Of a stretch of 64,000 nucleotides of DNA, positions 8,718 through 15,224 are shown piece after piece. The DNA is from Streptomyces sp. A1277 (GTDB taxonomy: Bacteria > Actinomycetota > Actinomycetes > Streptomycetales > Streptomycetaceae): the NCBI RefSeq assembly GCF_004795015.1, contig NZ_SSBI01000041.1, forward strand, positions 1-64,000, written 5' to 3'. Within the stretch, counting starts at the first letter, position 1; each line of letters opens with the position of its first letter. The position numbers and the translations under genes were made by a program. The notes under the pieces are model-generated. The model did no database searches. It saw only the letters and a program-made list of their open reading frames with translations, and had not been told where the DNA came from.

Positions 8718-9629
8718 ATGACCCGAACCCGGAGCCGGTACGCCCCGGACCGTGGTCTGACCACCCGCATGGTCACCACGATGTTCCTGATCGGGCTGCT
8801 GTACGTGGTCCTGGTGGGCGTGCTGCTGGCCGCGCTGCGCGGGGCCTGGCCGATCATTCTGATCATCACCGGCGGCATGTTCGTCGCGCAGTTCTGGTTC
8901 AGCGACCGGATCGCCTCGTTCAGCATGGGTGCCCGCGAGGTCACCCCCGCCCAGGCGCCGGAACTGCACGGCGCGATCGACCGGATCTGCGCTCTTGCCG
9001 ATATGCCGAAACCACGGGTCGCCATCGCCGAGAGCGACGTACCGAACGCGTTCGCCACCGGCCGCAGCGAGAAGACCGCCCTCGTCTGCGCCACGACGGG
9101 GCTGCTGCGCAGACTGGAGCCGGAGGAGCTGGAGGGCGTCCTCGCCCACGAGATGTCGCACGTCGCGCACCGTGACGTCGCCGTCATGACGATCGCCTCG
9201 TTCCTCGGCGTTCTCGCCGGCATCATCACCCGGGTCGCCCTGTGGGGCGGCTTCTCACGCGGCAGCCGCAACAATGACCCCCTCGGCATCGCGATCATGC
9301 TGATCCCGCTGGTCAGCGCGGTCGTCTACGCGGTCAGCTTCCTGCTCACCCGGCTGCTGTCCCGCTACCGCGAACTCTCCGCCGACCGCACGGCCGCCCT
9401 CCTGACCGGCCGCCCCTCGGCCCTGGCCTCCGCCCTCACCAAGGTGAGCGGCCAGATGGCCCGGATTCCCACGGAGGACCTGCGGAAGGCGGAGCCGTAC
9501 AACGCCTTCTACTTCGTCCCCGCCTTCGCCTCCAAGGAGAGCCTTGCCCGGCTGCTCTCCTCGCACCCCACGCTCGAACAGCGCCTCGACCAGCTGGCCC
9601 GCATCTCGGCCGACCTGTCCCGACCGTAA
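8718..9629 (+). CDS. htpX: HtpX-type M48 zinc metalloprotease, membrane bound
   Basis: 303-residue membrane protease involved in quality control of membrane proteins. Two N-terminal transmembrane helices (about residues 17-60), the zinc-binding HEMSH at 144-148, and two more hydrophobic segments (LGVLAGIITRVALWGGF and IAIMLIPLVSAVVYAVSFLL) follow in the family order. The third zinc ligand is the glutamate of YRELSADR near residue 218. The start at 8718 follows GGAGG. The pspAB gene begins nine bases downstream, a pairing common in actinobacteria that ties both to envelope stress. Confidence 0.95.
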   Translation: MTRTRSRYAPDRGLTTRMVTTMFLIGLLYVVLVGVLLAALRGAWPIILIITGGMFVAQFWFSDRIASFSMGAREVTPAQAPELHGAIDRICALADMPKPRVAIAESDVPNAFATGRSEKTALVCATTGLLRRLEPEELEGVLAHEMSHVAHRDVAVMTIASFLGVLAGIITRVALWGGFSRGSRNNDPLGIAIMLIPLVSAVVYAVSFLLTRLLSRYRELSADRTAALLTGRPSALASALTKVSGQMARIPTEDLRKAEPYNAFYFVPAFASKESLARLLSSHPTLEQRLDQLARISADLSRP

Positions 9630-9638
9630 GGAGCCCCC

Positions 9639-10223
9639 GTGGGCCTGCTCGACACGATCCTGGGCCGCAGCAAACCGGTCCGCCCCGACCTCGACCAGCT
9701 CTTCGCCGTCCCCTCCGCCGCGCTCACCCTCCAGGCCGCCACGGGCTTCACGCCGACCGGCCTGGGCTCGGTGTGCTTCGCCGGCGTCGAGGGCTCCGCC
9801 TTCGCCCGTATCCAGCAGGACGTACGCGAACTGCTCGACGCGGACACCGGGCGCGGCGGCATCCCGGTCGAGTTCAGCCGCGACACCTACGGCTACACCT
9901 GGCTCCTCTCGCGCCAGCCGCCCGAGGACACGGCCGCCCTGGTCAACGACCTGCACGCGGTCAACACCCTGCTCCAGGACGGCGGCTTCGGCCCCCAGCT
10001 GCTCTGCTCGCTCGTCGCCTTCCGAGACGAGTCGGGCCGCGCCCTGGCCCTGGTCTACCTCTACAAGCGCGGCACGTTCTACCCGTTCGCCCCGGTCCCG
10101 GGCGGCGCGGAGAAGCGCGACAACCAGCTGGAGTTGCAGGTCAGGGCGGCGCTGGGGGACGACTTGCGGGTGGAGCAGGACCTGTCGCGGTGGTTCCCGG
10201 TGTGGGGGGCGCCGGGGTTGTGA
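9639..10223 (+). CDS. pspAB: PspA-associated protein PspAB
   Basis: 194-residue soluble protein beginning MGLLDTILGRSKPVRPDLDQLFAVPSAALTLQ, the hallmark of the PspAB family found next to htpX in actinobacteria. It continues with the conserved TYGYTWLLSRQP and the end DDLRVEQDLSRWFPVWGAPGL. GTG at 9639 is the start, with AAGGAG eight bases upstream. Its molecular role is not established; gene context suggests a part in membrane stress together with HtpX. Confidence 0.9.
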   Translation: MGLLDTILGRSKPVRPDLDQLFAVPSAALTLQAATGFTPTGLGSVCFAGVEGSAFARIQQDVRELLDADTGRGGIPVEFSRDTYGYTWLLSRQPPEDTAALVNDLHAVNTLLQDGGFGPQLLCSLVAFRDESGRALALVYLYKRGTFYPFAPVPGGAEKRDNQLELQVRAALGDDLRVEQDLSRWFPVWGAPGL

Positions 10224-10277
10224 GGGGGCGGGGCGCACCCCTTGGACTTCCGAACACGTTCCGAACACGATCGATGC

Positions 10278-10736
10278 ATGACCATGGCAGCTGACCTCCC
10301 TGCCGCCACCCGGCGCTCCTCGGACCTGAGCAAGCACTCGGCCGAGGTCTTCGCCGAGGCCGAGGACCACCCCGTCACGGTGACCCGCCGCGACGGCGAG
10401 GCGCTGGTCCTGATGTCCCAGCGCGAGGCAGAGGGCCGCGCCCGCCTGCTGGACTTCGCCGCGCAGCTCATCACCGTGACCCTTGACGAGAGCGGCACGC
10501 TCGCCGCGCGCATGGCCAAGGTCTTCCCCTGGATGCTCGCGCTGTCGCCGTCCGACAGAGAGTCCTGCGCGCAGGACCTCGTCGACGCCGCGCGGGCGTC
10601 GTTCTCCACCAACCAGCCGCACCTCGCGATCGCCGAGCTGACGTCCTGGAAGGAGACGGCCACGGCGCTGGCCGCAGGGCTCGGCAGCCCCGACCTCGAC
10701 TGGCTCGACGAGGACGAGACCGTGGAGCGTCCCTGA
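10278..10736 (+). CDS. Type II antitoxin, Phd/YefM-like
   Basis: 152-residue protein. The N-terminal part (about residues 8-60), RRSSDLSKHSAEVFAEAEDHPVTVTRRDGEALVLMSQREAE, matches the Phd/YefM DNA-binding and dimerisation fold. The acidic helical C-terminus (TSWKETATALAAGL, DLDWLDEDETVERP) is where such proteins usually wrap a toxin. The spacing to the next gene (two bases, GTG start) is typical of a toxin-antitoxin operon, but that toxin is truncated. GAACACGTTC just upstream (10252-10261) could be the autoregulatory site. The start could also be the ATG two codons downstream. Confidence 0.8.
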   Translation: MTMAADLPAATRRSSDLSKHSAEVFAEAEDHPVTVTRRDGEALVLMSQREAEGRARLLDFAAQLITVTLDESGTLAARMAKVFPWMLALSPSDRESCAQDLVDAARASFSTNQPHLAIAELTSWKETATALAAGLGSPDLDWLDEDETVERP

Positions 10737-10738
10737 CC

Positions 10739-10936
10739 GTGGCCGCCGCGAAGAAGGGGGAACTGGTCCCCCGGCCTCCGAGGAAGACCGAGTACGAGAT
10801 CCGCTTCGCCACCGCCGACGCACTGAAGGGCTGGCGGGACCTCGTCGCGACGATCCGCAATCAGATGACGGAGACGTGGGACTTCCTCACCCGGACCCCC
10901 CTGTCCACGACGCCCACGAACTACCGGCTGAAGGGC
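10739..10936 (+). pseudogene. Truncated RelE-like toxin remnant
   Basis: From GTG at 10739 the frame reads the first ~66 residues of a RelE-superfamily mRNase: KTEYEIRFATADALKGWRDLV, then TRTPLSTTPTNYRLKG. At that point homology to the expected fold stops. The remaining strands that normally carry the catalytic Arg/Lys/His residues and the terminal aromatic-histidine motif are absent. The frame runs on as unrelated Arg/Pro-rich sequence to 11308. The antitoxin in front is intact, so the pair has probably lost toxicity. The truncation sits at the edge of the DUF397/HTH block, which may have been inserted here. Confidence 0.65.
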
Positions 10937-11009
10937 GGGCTCGGGGGCTCACCGCGTACGACAAGCGGCGCCGGGTCTCCCGTCCCCACCACGAACGGAA
11001 TGACGGCCC

Positions 11010-11144
11010 TCATCCGTCGAGCCGGGCTCGGCTTCGCCGGCGGGCACCCCGGGCCCCTACGGCTGCCTCATACGCACGGTCCTCCGCGTCGCGGGCTGCC
11101 TGGAGAGCGGCGTAGGCGTTCTCCAGGGCCCCCTTACGGGACAC
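11010..11144 (-). CDS. Possible 44-residue Ala/Arg-rich small protein
   Basis: A short frame from GTG (11144) starts 13 bases after the DUF397 stop codon on the same strand. It encodes a single amphipathic helix, with ALENAYAALQAARDAEDRAYEAAV as its core, then a basic tail. Codon choice is mostly GC-rich at third positions. There is no clear ribosome binding site and I do not recognise a family, so this may be a remnant or non-coding. Confidence 0.3.
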   Translation of the reverse strand: MSRKGALENAYAALQAARDAEDRAYEAAVGARGARRRSRARLDG

Positions 11145-11157
11145 GGTTACCCCGTGA

Positions 11158-11409
11158 TCAGTTCGCGGTCGCGTGGTCCAGGAACGCGGTCCAGGCGGTC
11201 GGGGCGACGGCGAAGGTCGGGCCGTCGGTGACCTTGGAATCGCGGACGTGGACGGTGTGGGGGCAGGTGGCCACCTCTACGCAGTCGCCGCCCGTGTTAC
11301 CGCTGTAACTGGACTTGTGCCAGTTGTAGGCGACTTCGATGCACTCGGCGCCTTCGTTGCCGCTGTAGCTGGACTTGAACCAGGTCAGGCCGGCGTCGTG
11401 GTAGCTCAC
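11158..11409 (-). CDS. DUF397 domain protein with duplicated N-terminal motif
   Basis: 83-residue actinobacterial DUF397 protein. The family motif W-x-KSSYSG-N-x-G-x-C-(V/I)-EV occurs twice, at LTWFKSSYSGNEGAECIEVA and NWHKSSYSGNTGGDCVEVA, followed by the domain end VRDSKVTDGPTFAVAPTAWTAFLDHA. Such proteins are almost always paired with an Xre/DUF5753 regulator, here overlapping by four bases. In the BldB/WhiJ-like systems this pair acts in development or signalling, and the DUF397 protein is thought to modulate the regulator. The duplicated first motif is unusual. Confidence 0.93.
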   Translation of the reverse strand: MSYHDAGLTWFKSSYSGNEGAECIEVAYNWHKSSYSGNTGGDCVEVATCPHTVHVRDSKVTDGPTFAVAPTAWTAFLDHATAN

Positions 11410-12239
11410 AGTTGCCCCATCTTCTTCTCGATGACCTCTGCGGACTCCCAGGGGTTGTGCGCCTGGGCCCGCAAGATGCCGAAGAGGTCGAACATGACGA
11501 CGACCTGGTCCGGCTGCGAGACAAACCTATCCCCGCCGCGCGCCTCCACGTACACGACCGCGCGCCCCTCTGCCGTGGACATCAACTGCATGGGCCCCAT
11601 CAGCCCTGCGTGGGTGTGCTGCGCGGTCGGCATCACCTGCACCGTCAGGTGGTTGTAGCGCTCGATGCAGTCGAGCATGTGCCGCAGTTGCTCCTTCAGC
11701 ACCTCCGGCCCTCCCAGGCACCGTTCCAGGACTGATTCCTCGATGACGTACCCAATGTGCGGAGGTGGCGTGCGCGTCAGCACCGCCTGACGTTCCAGCC
11801 TCGCTTCGACGCGGCTGACGATCTCGGCCTCGGTGTACGCGGGCACTCGCACCCGGTGCAGGGCATACGCGTACGCCTCGGTCTGGAGCAGCCCCGGGAT
11901 CACCATCGTCTCGTACCCGTTGATGATCCGCGCGGTCCGCTGGTACTTGGCCCAGCCCAGGAACTTCGGGGGGTACTTCTCCTCGTCCAGCATGTCACAG
12001 CATTCCTTCAACGCGCCGTTCGCTCCGAACAGCTCGTCGGCCTCCACCATCAGTTCGGTCGACGGAATGCGCTCCGCGCGTTCCACCGCGCCCATCAACG
12101 ACTCGGAGATGCGCAGCTTCGCTGCCGCTGACTTCTGCGTGTATCCGGCGGCCACCCGGTGCACGCGGATCAACTCCCCCACGAGCCGCCGAACATACGA
12201 CACCTCACTCGTCCCCACAGCCCACCAGTCCTTCCCCAC
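11406..12239 (-). CDS. Xre-type HTH regulator with DUF5753 domain
   Basis: 277-residue DNA-binding protein. The helix-turn-helix is near residues 17-75 (ELIRVHRVAAGYTQKSAAAKLRISESLMGAVERAERIPS). The DUF5753 domain covers about 95-270 and includes MVIPGLLQTEAYAYALHRVRVP, SRVEARLERQAVLTR and the Asp/Pro-rich VVVMFDLFGILRAQA. It is the regulator partner of the overlapping DUF397 gene (ATGA overlap at 11406-11409), the standard WhiJ-like arrangement of Streptomyces. Such pairs occur in many paralogous copies; the target is normally local. Confidence 0.94.
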   Translation of the reverse strand: MGKDWWAVGTSEVSYVRRLVGELIRVHRVAAGYTQKSAAAKLRISESLMGAVERAERIPSTELMVEADELFGANGALKECCDMLDEEKYPPKFLGWAKYQRTARIINGYETMVIPGLLQTEAYAYALHRVRVPAYTEAEIVSRVEARLERQAVLTRTPPPHIGYVIEESVLERCLGGPEVLKEQLRHMLDCIERYNHLTVQVMPTAQHTHAGLMGPMQLMSTAEGRAVVYVEARGGDRFVSQPDQVVVMFDLFGILRAQAHNPWESAEVIEKKMGQL

Positions 12240-12290
12240 ACCTCACCGATGTGGACCGCTACCTCCTAGTCACGCTACGCATCCGCCGGA

Positions 12291-12704
12291 ATGCTTAGCG
12301 GCATGTTGCAGAAGAGACTCCCCGAATGGGTTCCCTCCTCGGGGCTCCAACTCCACCTCACCGGCATCCACTTCGACGCCATCCGGCTGCGCGGCGTCCG
12401 GGGTGAGGCGGTGGTGCACCATCTGGTGGCGCTCACGGACGGCGATCCGGGGCCGGTGGTGCGGGAGATCGCCGGGGCGCGGTGGACGTACTTCCTGCTG
12501 GAGCCCGGGGCGAGCCAGGACTTCGACTGGCCGCCCGGTGCGAAGTGCTTCGGGCCGGCCGTGCGGGACCAGTACGTGGGGATTCCGGCGGCGCACGGCA
12601 ACACGTACCCGTTGAGCTGGCGTTGCGGGCCGCCGGAGGACGGGGACTTCGTGGACGCGGAGCTGCTGCACGGCGTGGTGACCGCGCAGCTCGTGGCTGA
12701 GTGA
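12291..12704 (+). CDS. Conserved hypothetical protein beside DUF397/HTH pair
   Basis: 137-residue protein that I cannot assign. It has mixed alpha/beta composition with LPEWVPSSGLQLHLTGIHFDAIRLRG, then WTYFLLEPGASQDFDWPPGAKCFGP and GNTYPLSWRCGPPEDGDFVDAELL. Two ATG starts are possible, 12291 and 12303, and neither has a strong Shine-Dalgarno sequence. It is divergent from the HTH regulator with about 50 bp between starts, so it is a likely target of that regulator. Proteins of this size often sit next to WhiJ-type regulator pairs, which suggests a three-gene unit. Confidence 0.75.
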   Translation: MLSGMLQKRLPEWVPSSGLQLHLTGIHFDAIRLRGVRGEAVVHHLVALTDGDPGPVVREIAGARWTYFLLEPGASQDFDWPPGAKCFGPAVRDQYVGIPAAHGNTYPLSWRCGPPEDGDFVDAELLHGVVTAQLVAE

Positions 12705-12854
12705 ATTCTCGTTTCCGGCCGACCGTCCTCGCCGATTACTCTGCCCACCGGGCGACTGAGTACAGGGGCGAGGCCATGTCGGGACGGGCGGGAACCCGCC
12801 GCGGGTCCCCGACCACAGCCGACCCCGCCCGACGCGGCAGGGCTGACCTTGGTC

Positions 12855-12965
12855 AAAAAAACGGCTCGCACACCGCCTGGTGTGCGAGCCAAAGAATAGA
12901 GGGGCAGTGGCCTTAGCGAGCGCCCCTTCAAGTCCGCTGCCAATTTAGCACGGCGCTCGCGAGCC
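12855..12965 (-). ncRNA. Candidate structured small RNA with intrinsic terminator
   Basis: Read on the minus strand, the stretch ends in a perfect 12-bp GC-rich stem with a four-base loop (12863-12890), followed within two bases by seven U residues (12861-12855). A textbook intrinsic terminator like this is rare in Streptomyces. Upstream in the same strand are two further pairings: a nine-base stem (12916-12924 with 12952-12960) and an imperfect 12-base stem nested around GGCAGTGG/CCGCTGCC. No protein-coding gene on this strand could need the terminator, so a transcript of about 100 nt is proposed. The region is locally AT-richer. Promoter and expression are unproven. Confidence 0.4.
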
Positions 12966-13001
12966 GGCTACCCGCGCACAGCGCGTCGATAGGGTGCATG
13001 G

Positions 13002-13560
13002 ATGGCCACTGCCGCAGCTCCGGAGCCCGACGCCTACGCACGCCGCGTCCTCGCCCGGATGACGGACTTCTTCACCGACGAGGGGACGCCGTGGCCGCGC
13101 CGGCTGTGGGATATCGGGGCTGTGCTGGCCCTGGAAGAACTGTGGGAGGCCGGGCACTGGCAGGCCCACAATGTGCTCTCGGCTTCCGCGTGTGACTGGC
13201 AGCGCAACGAACTGAGGGCCCTGATCGGACCCGATCAAAGGCTGGGCGACCGGGCCACCGCTGTGGAAATCGCGGAGTCCGCCGCCGCGATCGCCGCCGA
13301 CCGGATGTCCGCCATCATCGCCTGCTCCTGGCCCCGTGCCGAGCTCACCACGCTGGCCCACCGCCACACCCCAGCGAGCCGGACGACCTCTACCGAGCGG
13401 TTGCCGCCTCCACTACGAGGACCTGGACCCCCTCGACCTGGCCGCCCGCGCCGAAGTCGCCCTCCAACTCGTCCATGGCGAGACCGGCTTGACCACAGCT
13501 GACTTGCTTGAACCTGTCGGACAAGGGAGTGCCGGCGCGCGTGCCGCTAGGTCCGCTTGA
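13002..13560 (+). pseudogene. Frameshifted hypothetical gene
   Basis: A coherent protein can be followed through three frames. Frame from ATG 13002 gives about 123 residues (DAYARRVLARMTDFFTDEG to AELTTLAHRHTP). The next frame gives EPDDLYRAVAAS around 13376-13410, and the third gives HYEDLDPLDLAARAEVALQLVHGETGLTTADLLE to the stop at 13560. Both shifts have the same sign, as if one base were lost near 13371 and another near 13409. Codon bias is good in each segment, so the damage is recent or is sequencing error. The function is unknown. It follows the candidate small RNA and converges on the CIS zinc-ribbon gene with a 14-base overlap. Confidence 0.6.
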
Positions 13561-14656
13561 AGTACTCGATCTCACCCAGGGCGATCGGCCGGCCGTCCTC
13601 CTGTCCCGCCGCCTCGCGCACGACGAAGCGGATCGAGACGACGTCGCTGATGCCGGTCCGTAGCGTCTGTTCGCCCGGCTTGTCGGCGAGCGTCATGGTC
13701 TTCTCGTGGATCTTTCCGTCCTCCGTCTTGATGAAGAGGTCGGCCTTGGTCGGCCTCGCACCCGTCTGGAAGACCTCGGGCTTCGTCGACACCCCGGTGT
13801 GGACCGTGACGCCTACCAGCCGGAACGGGTCCTCGAAGTCGGCGGTCAGCGAGTCGCCCAGCTTCGGGGCCCCCCAGTACGTGTTGGTCACGCTGTCCAC
13901 CGCCGCCTTCGCCGGGTGCCCGGGGGCGGCGGCGTCCGCGGAGACGTGGGCGGGGCTGATCTCGCCCGTGCCGCCGAGCTTGTCGCGTACGTCCTCGATC
14001 ACGTAACGCCCGGCCGGGACCAGCAGGAAGCCCGCGACCAGGAGCCCCGCGATCACCAGGGCGATCAGGCTCCCCCGCAGCAGCCGCCCCGATCCTGCAC
14101 GGACCCGGCGGTTGAACGGCCACCTGGTCCGCCACCAGGGCAGCGCCGCGGCCTGCGCACGCGGGTTCAGCGGGGCCGCGCAGCTGCGGCAGAACGTGCG
14201 GCCCGGGCGGTTGGTCGTCCCGCACGACGGGCAGGGCGCGCCGTCCGGTTCGTCGTTCACCGCCGCCGGGCGCACGGTGGGGCGGGCGGCGATCGGTACG
14301 CCGGGCCGCACGGCCACCACGGGCTCGTCGTGCGCCGGGGGTTCGGGGGACGCCGGACGGGCGGGCCGTACGGGCGCGGGCGCGCGGCGAGGAGCGGGGG
14401 CCGGTCGTGGCTCCGGTTCCGGTTCGGGTCGCGACTCCGGTTCCGGCTCCCGCTGGGGCTCCTGTTCCGGTTCCGGCCGCCGCGTCGGACTCGGCCCCGG
14501 TTCCGGCGCGGGCGCCGGCTCGGGGGCCGGTTCCGGCGCCGGGGGCTCGGGCCGGGCGCTGCGGCGCGACGACCATCCCAAGTACGTACCGCAGCTTCCG
14601 CAGAAGTCCTCGTCCTCCGCGTTGGCGGCGCCGCAGGCCGGGCACGGGCGCGTCAC
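13547..14656 (-). CDS. Zinc-ribbon membrane protein with discoidin-like C-terminal domain, CIS operon
   Basis: 369-residue protein. An N-terminal zinc ribbon (CPACGAANAEDEDFCGSCG) is followed by a long Pro/Glu/Arg linker (about residues 35-110), a second zinc ribbon (CPSCGTTNRPGRTFCRSC, about 140-157), one transmembrane helix (LIALVIAGLLVAGFLLVP, about 195-212) and an outside domain (about 225-369) of the F5/8C or NADase-type glycan-binding kind. The last contains HPAKAAVDSVTNTYWGAP and GVTVHTG. It is the last gene of the injection-system operon, starting with GTG just after the I-like protein stop codon. A role in anchoring or surface contact of the particle is plausible but inferred. Confidence 0.87.
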   Translation of the reverse strand: MTRPCPACGAANAEDEDFCGSCGTYLGWSSRRSARPEPPAPEPAPEPAPAPEPGPSPTRRPEPEQEPQREPEPESRPEPEPEPRPAPAPRRAPAPVRPARPASPEPPAHDEPVVAVRPGVPIAARPTVRPAAVNDEPDGAPCPSCGTTNRPGRTFCRSCAAPLNPRAQAAALPWWRTRWPFNRRVRAGSGRLLRGSLIALVIAGLLVAGFLLVPAGRYVIEDVRDKLGGTGEISPAHVSADAAAPGHPAKAAVDSVTNTYWGAPKLGDSLTADFEDPFRLVGVTVHTGVSTKPEVFQTGARPTKADLFIKTEDGKIHEKTMTLADKPGEQTLRTGISDVVSIRFVVREAAGQEDGRPIALGEIEYFKRT

Positions 14657-14657
14657 A

Positions 14658-15224
14658 TCAGGCTCCTGTCTCGTCGGCCGGGGCGCCCGGCAGCATCTCC
14701 ACCCGGCAGGTGAGGTGCGCCGGGCAGGAGGCGCGGACGACGGCCAGGACGCGCGTCGCGTCCACCGTGGCTCCGGCCGGGGGGCGGACCCGTACCAGCA
14801 GTTCGCCGGTCGGGGCGGCAGGGAGTGCGGCGCCCGGCTCGGACGACCAGGCCGCGCCGCCGCCGTCCTGGATGTCGGCCTCCACGCCGAAGCAGAGGCG
14901 CAGGTGTTCGGTGAGGCCCCGGCGGGTGCCGCGCCGGCGGTGGAGTTCGACGGCGCGGGCGACGGCGGCGCGGCGCAGTTCCACCGGCCAGGCCGGGTCC
15001 ATGCCGGCGCCGACCCAGGACGACAGCCAGGGCAGGAAGTCGTCCGGGGTCAGCGCGGGGTCGAAGTAGGCGGGGAGGTTGTCGAGGGTGGACAGGACGG
15101 GGGCCAGGACCGTGTCCAGGCCCGCCGTGAAGCGCTGGGCGAGGTCGTCGTCCGCGTACAGGGCGGGCAGCAGCGCGCCGATCGGGTAGCGGCTGGGGAG
15201 TCCGGGGATCGCGGCCCTGGTCAT
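14658..15224 (-). CDS. Phage tail protein I-like baseplate component of CIS
   Basis: 188-residue homologue of the P2 gpI / Afp12-type baseplate wedge protein. Typical segments are LPALYADDDLAQRFTAGLDTVLAPVLSTLDNLPAYFDPALTPDDFLPWLSSWVG, and the adapter helix VARAVELHRRRGTRRGLTEHLRLCFGVEADI. It would join the J-like protein at the outer baseplate and connect to fibres. It overlaps the J-like gene by ATGA (15221-15224), so the two are coupled. It is shorter than full P2 gpI proteins, like other injection-system versions. Confidence 0.88.
   Translation of the reverse strand: MTRAAIPGLPSRYPIGALLPALYADDDLAQRFTAGLDTVLAPVLSTLDNLPAYFDPALTPDDFLPWLSSWVGAGMDPAWPVELRRAAVARAVELHRRRGTRRGLTEHLRLCFGVEADIQDGGGAAWSSEPGAALPAAPTGELLVRVRPPAGATVDATRVLAVVRASCPAHLTCRVEMLPGAPADETGA

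Noticed and set aside
12916..12960. tRNA-like fold near the candidate small RNA
   Set aside because: No acceptor stem, T-loop or seven-base anticodon loop can be drawn.
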